Assembly: GCA_002633005.1 (NCBI GenBank)
Contig: NMRA01000359.1
Span: 1 to 62,000, forward strand
Length of the DNA: 62,000 nt
Direction of reading: 5' to 3'
From: Phoronis australis
Taxonomy: Eukaryota > Phoronida > Phoronidae
Positions 46,401 to 56,212 of the stretch are shown one piece after another. Position 1 is the stretch's first letter, and every line of letters starts with the position of its first letter. A model generated the notes under the pieces. The model did not search any database. It saw only the letters and a program-made list of their open reading frames with translations, and was not told where the DNA came from. The position numbers and the translations under genes were made by a program.

Positions 46401-49400
46401 CCAGGGCCCCGACGTTTTCGGGAGGCCCTTGCGTCTACGGAACACATCCGTGGTCTCACTGTCCCACACCTCAATTGTCATAGCGCTTGTAATACATATA
46501 ATCGTTGCCGTTCCACTTTTATAAAAATTGCTGAGAACAGATTTAGAATGTAATTTTAGAAAATGTATCGTTTTGAGTACTGAGTAAGCTTCAATCCTAT
46601 ACTAAACTTGGGTTCATAAAAACGATTCAAATTCCTTTTAATTACACATTTCCCTCGTTAGTTACAAATACGCCACTTGTAGTACAGCGTATTTAATCAA
46701 AGCTATGTTCATGTTGCAGGTGAAAGGCTACCAGACAGTGATGTCGACGAGATCCTCAAGTTAACAGAAATGCGCGAAGATATCGATGGAAATTTGAAAT
46801 ATGACGGTAGGCGCCATCTGCACGAACAACCCGCGTGACAACACGCCCGCAGTTACAAGCCTTTACCTCCTTAAAAACCACCCGGGCGCGAATTCAGGAT
46901 TTTAGCAGGGGGTCCGACTGTGATCATGCATGGAAGTCACTTGCAAGACTGTGAACATGAGTGACCTTGGGTGAGACCCCCTCTGGATCCGCGCCTGCTG
47001 ACCCGTCCTGTTATAGAACATCGCGTGGAATCACTGAGGTTCACCTCACCATGGAATGAACACTTCTCTCCAACTAATAAGTTTGCTGTGCCGTTATTTC
47101 AGCAGCGTGCTCAGCCGGTGATTTCTGCCCAAAGATAACAATTTTAACGCTCCTACCTCCTTGGGCATTTTTGTAGCCAAGACACTAATTTAGTCCGTTA
47201 GGAATTCACTCAATCAACACAGGAGGTTTACACCTCATGGCGTGTTTCTAGGTCTCCCATCTGACACTGTGTCTTGGAAAATGCCCGAGGTGCGCAAGGG
47301 ACCTGTTTCACTAAAATGTGGAAACTTTACGACGTTACACACGGAGAGTTGGTCAAGACTTGCGACTGTTCGTTGGTCTCCGTTTGGACACTGGGTGAAA
47401 AAAGTCGAAAAGTTGCGACGTTGTATTGAAACAGACCCCAGTCCCTCAACTAATTTCCGTCCTCTCTCCAAATGCTCTTGGTGTTGCTCCACATCAATTA
47501 CTCGAAATCCCATTGTTATGAATTCATTCGACTTTTATAAGGAACGAATTACCGAAAAAAAAATGCTAGCCTCCCGCTTTCATGACGCAAACTGTCTTGC
47601 CCAATGTTTTCTGATCGCTGGCACATATAAGACGTTTTGCATCATCAGCGCTACGCTACAAAACCATGGCCACAATGTCAAGGTGAAGTTAAATTGAGTC
47701 CAAAGATGCCCATCTGTTAGGTCAACTTTGCGACATTTCGGTGAATTTCTGTTCCATTTCTTTTCATTCTACCTTTTTAACTTCACCTTAAATTGGTCCA
47801 TGAAGTGTGCTTGGAAAGCTAGCAAGCGCTATCTTTATGCACCTCTTTGCCTCATTGTTGGTATGGAAGCCTGTTAGACCTCTTGCTGAAAATTTAGCCG
47901 ATTACACTATGGAACGATTCGAGTTCATTGCTTGCTTTTACGAGTAGAATCGTTGCTGAAAACGTTTGAATTTGGCGATTTTCCTGAACCTATAATCTAT
48001 CGTTGTATGTGACTTTCACTACGCCCGTAACTTCAGTCCACGTCCCAGATGAATGCTCTGTCGATCTTTTGCTCTTCCTTATCAATGGCTTAGCGATTTT
48101 TGCTATGTTGTTACGCTTGTACATGTAAATTGACCTAGCCATTCTCGCACACGTCAGGGGAAAAATGGAAGGGTCATTCGATCAAATAAAACTACACCAA
48201 AGAAAAGCGTAAAGGAAATAAAATCTTTGGTTACTTTCTTTCGTCATCGTGCCGAAAATCCGAATTCAAGCGAGCGGTTGGCCATTATTGTTGAAATGGT
48301 TTTCATCGACAATTACAACGCAAGGTAAGTCCTGAAATCGCATACATGAAGTAGATCCGATTATTTTCAATAGATATTAGTTGCAAAAACTAGGTTTGTA
48401 GTTAAAACAACATTTAATTATGGATAGTTAGATTTTTATTTTGAGTTACTAGAAAATCAACGGCATACTATTTGCTTTCAAATTAAGTGTTTTGAGCTTT
48501 TTGTTTCTTAGCTAGCAATAAATTGTGACTCGTCAATAGTCATGCTTTTGTCATTTACCATTATTTTTATGAGTTGCTAATAAAATATTTAGATGTCAAA
48601 ACATGGCACTAAATTCATTTTGAATGAACTTCGTGTAATAATCACCTAACATCCTCGTTTTACTAGACACTAGAATAGCGCTTATTAATTTAATACATAA
48701 TAAGAAATGTTAACTTATTAGTTTTAGTAAACACTCGTTGGAATGTCGTTTCATGCGGACGACCGCAAGCCGCTGAAAATGCACAATTCTTAACAGTCAA
48801 TAGCTCAAATTTCATGTCTAGATATTTTTACACGCAATGTCCGTTAGGTGGCGGACTCGTCTGACAAAAATACTATCGCAGTCTGTTGAAGTTTTAACTT
48901 TGTTGCACTGCAAGGTTTCGCTGGGTGTTTCATTTCAACTAATCCGGAGTCGTCATTAAGCCTTTGATTGATAGCCATGTATATGGGATAGACTATTCCA
49001 AAGCTTTCACGCAAAATGAATATAAGCTATAATAACAATTTATTATTTGCACATACAAGAGACACTTCTCCATCAGCAGATTTTTTTCTTCAACAAATGC
49101 ATTCCGTTCGTTTGGTCCCTTTTTATTTTGCATGCGCCACCCTAGAAAATGCTTACGACTAGCTCCCCTTTTGTTCCCCGCTTCATTTCCGTTATCTCAA
49201 GTCTGTTACTAACAATGCCTTGTTCTGCTATATTGATTTCGTCTTATCAAACTTTGTCTACAACTATCACTAAAACTGTCACTAAAACAGATCTTCGACT
49301 GAAAAATGTCCCAGTCCCGTATTGTCCTCTATCGTGAAGGCATAAGTCTGTGACCATCTAACTTTGCTCGAGACCCCTACTCGAAAATTGGGCAGTCACG

Positions 49401-52400
49401 TGGTACACTTCGAGGGTTTTGCACTTTGGCATGGAAATATTACAATTACTCGCTGGCGTACATAAAAGACAGGTACGCAAAACATACCCAAACCGTATAG
49501 TTGACATGTTGGTCAATAGGTGACGTTGCTTTTCAGTCGTAGATCTGTAAACAAGGAACGTGACTTAGACTTGTCAATCATAAAGAAATGTTTTCTTTCG
49601 CAATGACAATCGTTATTGCGGGTGATCCCGATCTACGTAAGACATAGTTTATCTTTAACTACAAGACTTAAATAAATGTCGATAATGTAATGCAGACTCA
49701 AAAATTCCCCGCTTTTTTCGAGGTTCGTCCCCAAAAGTGGTTGATAGTCCGTGGACATGAGAAGGATTGACTCCGTTAATTTGTAAATAGCTTTTGCAAT
49801 TGACATTAAAGTAGAAATTCCACAGTGAAACTTGTACGCTGACTCTTTCAGACAAATTAGATGGAAGTCTCTAATTTGTTAATAACGTGCCACTTGCCCT
49901 GTCCTTCGTGACGTCATGGGTTTAAGGCAGATGCAGCTTGAGTAACATCACCGATCAAAATCTTTGCTGACCATGTTATGTTATTTAACCACTAATCGCT
50001 TTGTCGTTATTTCTCAGAGTTCGTCAAAAAAGTCATGGAAGGGCCGGAAGGTGCCAAGAAGAAGTAGAATGGTTTGCCCATCTATAGTTTCTAAGAAATC
50101 TCCAAGTTGTTACCATCGAGTTCTTGGGTTGGCATTAGGCAACATTCGTCGGTGTACAGTATTTTGAAAATGACAGCTGAAAAGGTTGTGGAAAACACAG
50201 GATGGACAATTTTTCGTTGTTATGTAATAAACAATCCCTTATTCTGAAGAAGCGTGGATGTCCTAGAGCTTCCTGCTGGAAATATTTTGCACCACCTAAT
50301 TTATATTTAAACATTTAGTCAGGTTGTTAATCGCAGTTTCGAATTAACGTCACACAATGTCGTGTATGTTAGCATAATCACGTGGTGTTGTTTATTATTG
50401 ACATTTTTCTCTTGAATTCACGTAACTCTCGTAAGTCAGCAAATCTCGAGATTTGATAGTCTTGGCGGACACCATTTAATCAACTACATGAGGACCTCTA
50501 GCCTTTAGAAAAATCAATCGCACGAATTTCAAAGATAGATTCTCACCTTGTTAGTGTTCCTTTTTCTTAGTGCAATAATAAATTTGTCAAGAGAAATATA
50601 TGAGTGTCTAGTCGTGTCTTCGTTCTTGCTAGGCCGCTACCAGCAATATGTATCGAACACTCGCTATGCCTAGTGAGTACTGTTCTTTGCTGTCAGTTAA
50701 CGATTTACTAAGTCATACACAAAAATATAATACAATAAAATTCAGCCCGGAAACAGCTATGAGCATTATATCCGTGCTTTAGTCAACAAACACACAGTAA
50801 CAAATGGGAACATTAAACCGTTGTCATTATACAAAATGAAAAAGAAAAAAATGACAATGACTCAAAACACTTCAATACAATAGCAGACTGTTATGAACAA
50901 ATGACGCATGAAAAAATGACGCTACTAGTTTCTACGTTGAATTTACCACTGGCTTTGTCTAGTAAACTATGGGATTCATTAAGTATAAACAACACATCAG
51001 AGTTACTATCGATGATCTGGAAGAGTCCTTGTCGTTGTTGAAAATTAGTTGGACAGTCCAAGAGAAAGTGAATTTTGGTATGAACTTGCCCATATTGTAC
51101 AACGGAGAGACGTTACTAAAGTTATGTGGAAATTTGTCAGAGTTAAGTAAAACCCCAGAACGCAATATATTGAGGGATTTCTCGTGAGCTTTGGGAATAA
51201 TTTTAAATTTGGTTAGAGGGAAAGGTGGATTGGCACGAAAGAGGTGATTTTTATAGCTTACCTTGTTCATTGAGGGTGAACAGCTGTCTCTTTAATTTGA
51301 AACAGATGTGAATCGTATGAAAGAATTAACCACAAGGACCAGCCAGACCCGCGAAACTCGAGTTAGATAGTTATACTTTCTTGGTAGGAAACCAAGTTGA
51401 GCTTAGGGATGGGTTCCCATTTGATGCAGTGCTACTGTCCTACCGCACTGTATGCATGATGGCACCAGTTCCTTGTATAGGGGCATTTGCATTGCCCGGT
51501 AGTGCATTTTAGTAGTTTTTCCCCTGTAACGAATTCACTTTCAAACTGGATCATGTTGCAAGTACACGGGAAACGAGTTTCGATGCGTATTTTCTAAGGT
51601 GAAATACCAATTTACCCTTTGCAATATTATTCTTGACGAGAGTGAAATATACCTTTTTTGTCAAATCTTATAACACCTTACATGGTTGGGTGGAAGGCTT
51701 AGCCATAGAACGCTAAACGCTGATTAGCGACACCATGAAGACCCCAAGAGGTGGTTTTTGGAGCGCTCTACGTGTCGTTTATCGCTTTAATTCACTCGAG
51801 CCAATAGACGGATTCAACCGAAAAAAGCTTCTATTGGAGTGAACAAAGGTGACGCTTCCGCATTTTCTGCGTTCATTCGATAAACTCTCAACCTTCCGGA
51901 AATACTTCCGCAAAGGACAATGGCGTGAACGGACTTGGCAGAACCGGTGACCAAACCTGTCAATCTGTGGAACAAAACAGTGAAAACATTACCAACAATC
52001 TAGAAGACCAGTCTAGGAGGAAAACAAATTGCAAGTGACACGATTTGTAATTAATTAAAATGTGGTTAGTTTTTAGACCTGTCATCGGTCGAGTAGCGAG
52101 ATAGTCTAAGAGGTGAGAAAATATTGACACACTTTCAACAGAAACTTCGTGTCAAAGTGTATAGAAAAAGTTGACTTCAATATATTCTTAAGTTTATTCA
52201 AAGATTTGTTGGGATAGCTTAATTTTCTGTTAATAAGGATGAATGGACATCCTGTGATGTCTTCTTCGGTGTTGTTACTACCGAAAATCCCAAATAATTT
52301 GTTCCGTTGTGATGGATGATGTTGAGCTGAAATGTCTTTTTCATGTAAAACATTATTTATTCACTTCATTCCTTCCTTGCGTTCTTAGCGTGCTTACGAG

Positions 52401-55400
52401 TGCTCCCGCCGTAACCAGAGACTGATACCTTGCCCATTTTTGAAAAGCTGGAAGGTCAAAAATACCCAAGTGGCCGAAGAACTCTTCCTATAAACCGATA
52501 ACGGGAGTACCCCTGCCCTAATTTTAGAAGTCCTCTTGGTTGCCTCATACCCCTGCTGCTACCCGCGAGATAGTGGAATTCCTGTCCTGTGCTTTAACGG
52601 TAAATACATGTACTGTTTACACTGTCGGATATTCGGGATTTTGGTCATACCACCTGACCCCATCCCCTTAAACTGCCTACGCAAATATAAGACGTTGACC
52701 TTTCAGGCCTGTAAGTTGGTCAAAACATTTGAAGTTGTATGAGTCCATTGACCCGTATTTGCGTTTTTTACTTGTTTTAAATGTCATGTCTGAATTGTGA
52801 GACTATCTAATGAATACAGCGATTACGAATAACACAGGCAAACTATTATCTACAATACATGGACAGTGCAAATTTTAACAAAATGGCAACTTCCCTGCAA
52901 TTTAAGCCGTCACGCGTCTCAATGACTATATATCAACGATTTGAGCACTGTTGAGTTACGGAGTAGAGTTGTTAGCCTGCCGCAAGTTTTCTTATACATC
53001 ATATCCCTCTCCTCTTAGCTATAGCCAGCGCGATCCTTGGCCCACCATAGTTTTTTATGGAAAATGGGCGCAAAAAGGGATCATATTCCATAAATGAAAC
53101 TTGTACACAAACACTCGATCATGAACTAGAGTGTGTTGAATAAGGTTGGGCGCATCGCAGTGTAAAGATTAGTGGGGTTTCAAGCTCAGTCCGGCGTACG
53201 TCCCCTGGTCTGAGCTAAGAGAATTGTTTCTTGATTTTGGTTGACAAACAATTCTTTAAATTACCTGGTTCAGGAAAGTACTAAACGTTTCACTTGAACT
53301 GTAGTTATGGGTCTCTCAAAAAATGCTGCGTCGCCTGTGCACTTATGTGATGATCGTCTACTCTTAGGCAATAGATATCACATGTACGACCTTTGACAAA
53401 ACGGGCGCCACACACATTTCCAATCACCAGGTACCGTGACCACCGAACTTGTTTCGAGCCGCCAATCAAAATTGGCCAATCACAACGCGTGGAATCGGAA
53501 AAAATACTATTCGAAGCGAGGCACGTGATTCGTCAATTTTCGAGTTGAGTGTCCAGTAAAGTTATGTTTTGCTTCCGTTCGATCTTTTCCTGTTTTCTGC
53601 TAATTACCTCCACATTATTTTAAATTAGTTTGTCATGACCCAATAAAATTTGCTCGTAAGTAAACGTATCAAGGGACCTTCTCGCACCAAACTCGTTCTC
53701 ATGACGGCTGATATCAGCCGTACCGTTAGCGAATATTTACTTATTTATTGCTACACAAGTAAATGACAGTACGTTAAAATACAAATATTTATCCCAGAAA
53801 TCCATCCATTATACCCAGACGTTTACCTATGAAACAATAGCTTACTTAAATGTACCACAATACTGAGCAAATTCACCAAAAGTTACTAATACTTCGTTTC
53901 GTTGATGTTGTCGACAGTGGCAGAACACAATGATTTCTCGTTGCTAACATATTAATGTTTCCACGTGATGGACACATTGGAACTCGGTGAATAGAATGAA
54001 GTAGGGAAGAAATTCGTTAAAAGAACCACAACGCGTACCAGCATCATACATGGACCAACGACGGTCGTGGTCGTCAATACAAATAAAACATCGAAACTTC
54101 ATTTACAGTTCGTAAAACTTTTCACCACAGATTTTTGTCTTCAGTGAGCAATTTTCAAACAGGCGAAGAATGTACTGATCGCTATAGAAGATATCTTTAA
54201 CAGTACAGGCTGTCGACAACAAAAGAGCGCGTTGAAATTAATATGGCGGATACTTTTTAGTGCTGAGTTATGGAAGTAAACGGTACGCCAACACTCACAA
54301 TTCTCGCTATTTCCGCAGCATGACTCAATAACTCGACGCCGGTGTTTACAGCAAGTAACCGGACGCGCGACAGGGTGTTTCCCGGGAAACGGATAGATTA
54401 GAAACGCCTAAATTTTGAATTGACGTCGCTGCAGCACTTTCTGAATCTTTAATTATTCAGCCAGCTACACGCGTAAATTAAGTGCGTAAATTAATTCTTG
54501 TTGACGGAGTAAATTATTAACGACTTAAACCAATTCTTTACGGCGTAAATTAACTTTTAACGACTTAAATTTATTGCTTGCTATGTAAATAATTATTTTT
54601 GACATAACTTAACTTTTAGCCGTGTAATTTTTTTCAAAATCAATAATTTATGCCGTTAAAAGTTTAAATTTGCCCCACAAATAATTAATTTACGCCATAA
54701 AGAATTAATTTACCCTGTTGAAAGTTAATTTGCTCTGCAAATAATTGATTTACGCCGTAATGAATTAATTTACGTCATTAAAATTTAATTTACGCCGAAA
54801 ATAAGTATTTTGTGCCATAGAAAATTACTTTACGGCCTCAAACTGTCACCGGCTCTCTTTTGTTATTTTGAGACGTAGCAGGCCCTCCCACTGGGAGGTC
54901 GCCATCAATGGTAAGATGAGGGCCGTCCGTTCTACTGCTACCATGGTACAAATTGAGGGACGTGGCCAGGCGTTTCGACTCTTAACACCTCTCGCCCTTG
55001 GTCACTTATCAACATGTATTTAATGGATCTGTAAATTGACTACAGTAGGTGGCGCAAATTTCAGACCTTGACCATGTCGCAGAAACCAAAGATCTACTGA
55101 CACATCGCATCGCTTATGTGTTTGATTTTGTCTAAAATTATTTTGTCCCCACGTGAAAACGTTACTACGCAGGTGAATTTGTGCGTGTAGGTACACGCGG
55201 GCGGATCCAGGATTTTTATTTAATGGGGGCGAGAGCAGAGTATTAACCAAGATTTTGCCCTCGAACTGCCAAATGGAATCTGGGAAAGTTTTAGGGGGGC
55301 GATGGCCCCCTTGGGCCCCTCTAAATCCGCCAGTGGTACCGTACATCTTAAAAGCTACTATGTAGACTTCAGAAAAATATAACTTTGATTGTCAGTTCTT

Positions 55401-55654
55401 AATTCCTAAGGGCAGAAATAACATCTTACCTTAGGAATGAACAAATTTAGATCAATTTTGTGTAGGAGTAAATGGTCTACATTTGAACTTTAATAAAGCG
55501 CATAACAGATTTAAATATCATGGTTTTGAGATTATCCCAAGGGCTCCCACGAACAAGAAAAAAAGTATTCGCATTTAATCTCAAAACTGGTGTTTCTATT
55601 TCAGAATTTGTAAAGAAAGTGATGGCCGGACCTTATCCCGACGCCAAGAAATAG
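34497..55654 (+). CDS. Myosin essential light chain (scallop type) with alternative last exons
   Basis: Coding exons: 34497-34499 (ATG only), 34682-34709, 43421-43567, 45342-45509, 46720-46806, then one of two last exons, 50018-50067 or 55605-55654. All junctions are AG/GT, and every intron after the second exon is phase 1. Both spliced forms encode 160 residues. The start reads MSDISQDEIDDVQEVFDLF. EF-hand I loop is DFWDGRDGLVDA (residues 20-31). Other hallmarks are NGGTKKPGEKQYKFEELLPI, EAFKCFDREGQGFISAAEF and EFVKKVM near the end. This is the essential (alkali) light chain that wraps the myosin neck in the thick filament. The residues that bind the regulatory calcium in scallop (Asp19, Asp22, Gly23, Asp25 there) are all present as Asp20, Asp23, Gly24 and Asp26, so calcium-switched myosin is likely. 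An intron directly after the ATG is a shared habit of calmodulin-superfamily genes. I chose the start by this conserved N-terminus. Confidence 0.92.
34587..34604. repeat. Perfect 18-bp palindrome in intron 1 of the light chain gene
   Basis: TGCAGGCGATCGCCTGCA reads the same on both strands, 88 bases after the start codon. It is GC-rich in an AT-rich intron. Function unknown. Confidence 0.5.
34861..34911. promoter_or_regulatory. CRE-like site and 18-bp palindrome in intron 2
   Basis: TGACGTCA, a perfect cAMP-response/ATF element, lies at 34861-34868. A perfect palindrome, GTGCTAATTAATTAGCAC, lies at 34894-34911 with two TAATTA homeodomain-type cores. Early muscle-gene introns often hold enhancers, but activity here is speculative. 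Confidence 0.3.
34910..39070. other. Intron 2 of the light chain gene, left part
   Basis: No coding exon or recognised repeat was seen. Frames at 37155-37475 and 36433-36663 lack homology and splice context. Confidence 0.45.
39071..39763. mobile_element. MITE-like element with GGTTGCATGAAACAG ends, long copy
   Basis: The left end GACGGTTGCATGAAACAGGC and the right end, read in reverse complement as GCGGTTGCAGGAAACAGTCC, are inverted versions of each other. Further inside, GTTCCCTAAGTTTTCAG on the left matches GTTCCCTAAATTTTCAGC on the right in inverse. The element is about 690 bp, in intron 2 of the light chain gene. A shorter copy lies at 44583-45026. Confidence 0.6.
39764..41423. other. 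Intron 2 of the light chain gene, middle part
   Basis: No gene or strong repeat was recognised. The frames at 38816-39166 and 40917-41205 are not supported by homology. Confidence 0.4.
41424..41880 (+). repeat. Diverged two-copy tandem duplication, period about 235 bp
   Basis: Copy 1 starts at CATTTTTAAAACCATTGTA (41424) and copy 2 at CATTTTTAAAAGAATTGTA (41659). Both continue in the same order with GAGTT..CGTTC, a GATAAA block, CCGAATGGAG, a GAGA..GA.CC block, ATTTCGATTTAACCTG / GATTTCGGCTTCACCT and GCTGCGT. The copies are clearly related but well diverged. They lie in intron 2 of the light chain gene. Confidence 0.55.
43070..43221 (+). repeat. Short dispersed element (CAGTGGCGGATCC family), copy 3
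   Basis: It starts CATGGGCGGATCCAGGATTT and ends TCTAAATCCGCCACTG, with the internal AGCCAGGATTTTGGCCGTCA and GGAATCTGGGAGAATTTTA blocks seen in the other copies. It lies 200 bases before light-chain exon 3. Confidence 0.7.
43806..44205 (+). repeat. Roughly 400-bp dispersed repeat, copy 1
   Basis: It shares an ordered set of blocks with 46022-46415: GGTCTAA, ATTCCGCTCTACTTGAA, CTAGTCC, GATTTCAAGTAAAAGCT, AAGTGCAAA, CGAGCACAGAA and TAATTTTGAGTTT. No coding capacity or clear terminal repeats. It lies in a light-chain intron. A related, shorter piece may lie at 44365-44545, and another at 23460-23620. Confidence 0.5.
44583..45026. mobile_element. MITE-like element with GGTTGCATGAAACAG ends, short copy
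   Basis: It begins CAGTGTCCGGTTGCATGAAA and ends GTCTCATGCAACCGAGCACTG (the last bases are CACTG). Read in reverse complement the right end gives CGGTTGCATGAGACTGTCCC, matching CGGTTGCATGAAACAGTCCC on the left, with CCCTAAA/CCTAAA further inside. That gives about 50-bp inverted ends around a 440-bp AT-rich body with no coding capacity. Confidence 0.68.
46022..46415 (+). repeat. Roughly 400-bp dispersed repeat, copy 2
   Basis: Same block order as 43806-44205 and in the same orientation, 2.2 kb downstream: GGTCTAA, TTCCGTTCCACTTAAA, GTCTAGTCC, GATTTCGAGTAAAAACT, AAGTGCAAA, CGAGCACAGAA and TAATTTTGAGTTT. Confidence 0.5.
46884..46999 (+). repeat. Diverged short dispersed element related to the CAGTGGCGGATCC family
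   Basis: It starts GGGCGCGAATTCAGGATTTT and ends CCCCCTCTGGATCCGCGCCTG, so the ends are recognisable, but the interior differs from the other copies. Confidence 0.4.
47298..47439. repeat. Short inverted-repeat element in a light-chain intron
   Basis: The left end GGGACCTGTTTCACTA and the right end (reverse complement GGGGTCTGTTTCAATA) are inverted, with related AACTTT blocks further inside. The element is 142 bp. It explains much of a 151-codon open frame spanning it (47242-47697), which is therefore probably not a gene. Confidence 0.45.
47440..50017. other. Light chain intron before the first alternative last exon
   Basis: No exon, RNA or recognised repeat was found in this stretch. Confidence 0.45.
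50018..50067 (+). CDS. Alternative last coding exon A of the myosin essential light chain
   Basis: The acceptor TTTCTCAG precedes AGTTCGTC. Joined in phase 1 to exon 46720-46806, it completes the Glu codon and reads EFVKKVMEGPEGAKKK, then TAG. It has its own polyadenylation signal at 50226-50231. The tail replaces the usual molluscan AGPYPD with EGPEGA and is more basic at the very end. It has the same coding length as exon B. Confidence 0.85.
50226..50231 (+). promoter_or_regulatory. Polyadenylation signal for light chain isoform A
   Basis: AATAAA lies 159 bases after the exon A stop codon, which supports exon A being a true terminal exon rather than a decayed duplicate. Confidence 0.6.
50240..54469. 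other. Intron between the two alternative last exons, left part
   Basis: No recognised coding exon. An ATG-less frame pair at 50959-51270 is chance. A small inverted repeat pairing CCAATAGA with TCTATTGG lies near 51800-51840. Confidence 0.4.
54470..54841. repeat. Head-to-head inverted pair of 20-bp tandem repeat arrays
   Basis: The right arm (about 54625-54841) is a run of about ten units, most exactly 20 bp long, with a consensus close to GTTAAAAATTAATTTACGCC. The left arm (54470 to about 54615) is made of the same unit in reverse complement (for example GGCGTAAATTAACTTTTAAC). The whole could fold into one long imperfect hairpin. Units are diverged, and there are no spacers of unique sequence, so this is not a CRISPR array. 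It resembles the subterminal repeats of foldback-type transposons, but no transposase is present. It lies between the two alternative last exons. Confidence 0.7.
55196..55335 (+). repeat. Short dispersed element (CAGTGGCGGATCC family), copy 4
   Basis: It starts GGGCGGATCCAGGATTTTTA and ends CTCTAAATCCGCCAGTG, with the CCAAATGGAATCTGGGAAAG block inside. It lies 270 bases before alternative exon B. Confidence 0.7.
55605..55654 (+). CDS. Alternative last coding exon B of the myosin essential light chain
   Basis: The acceptor TATTTCAG precedes AATTTGTA. Joined in phase 1 to exon 46720-46806 it reads EFVKKVMAGPYPDAKK, then TAG. This tail is nearly that of scallop essential light chains, so exon B probably encodes the ancestral form. 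Splicing to B requires skipping exon A. A polyadenylation signal follows at 56207-56212. Confidence 0.88.
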
Positions 55655-56206
55655 GGCGGACTCTCAAGAACGCGCGACGACCAAGTACTATCAAATGCGA
55701 ACTCTTTGACATTGCACTCTCCCGTTTCTAGTCATCATGTTGGTGACATTTCGGAGATGTACAGTTAGAGCGAGTGGAGACAAGATTGGAATACACTGTT
55801 TCGTTCTGCACAAGAATATTTATTCGTTATAGGATACTTCCTCTTGGAATTATTTGCCATCAATGAAGTTTTGGAGGGAACACCTCAGATAGTTGAATGA
55901 TGTTAAACATTTTCACCTTGGTGCCTACAATTATTTTTCGTCGTATACTGTGTGTTTTGTAACTTAACGTACAGGTATAAGGACGGGGCGTAGTGCCTCA
56001 TCTGTGAGGCAGCGTGTACTCTACACTTTCTATCGCTCAACAACGCAAGCAAGTGTACGCCGTCCGAGTCCTGGTATCTTGTACGTATATCACGCTCATG
56101 CACCCGAGACATATAGACAAAATTCGTATAATGTCTAAAAGACACATTGACCCTTAAGGTTAGCTCAGGTTGGCCAATGCTTTTATTGTATCTGTTGAAG
56201 ACTGTC

Positions 56207-56212
56207 AATAAA
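56207..56212 (+). promoter_or_regulatory. Polyadenylation signal for light chain isoform B
   Basis: AATAAA about 550 bases after the exon B stop codon is the first clear signal downstream. Confidence 0.45.

Noticed and set aside
47242-47697. A 151-codon open frame in a light-chain intron
   Set aside because: It spans a short inverted-repeat element (47298-47439), has no recognised domain, and has no splice or expression support visible in sequence.
54470-54841. A CRISPR-like array
   Set aside because: Units are adjacent with no unique spacers and the two halves are inverted; the genome is also eukaryotic.
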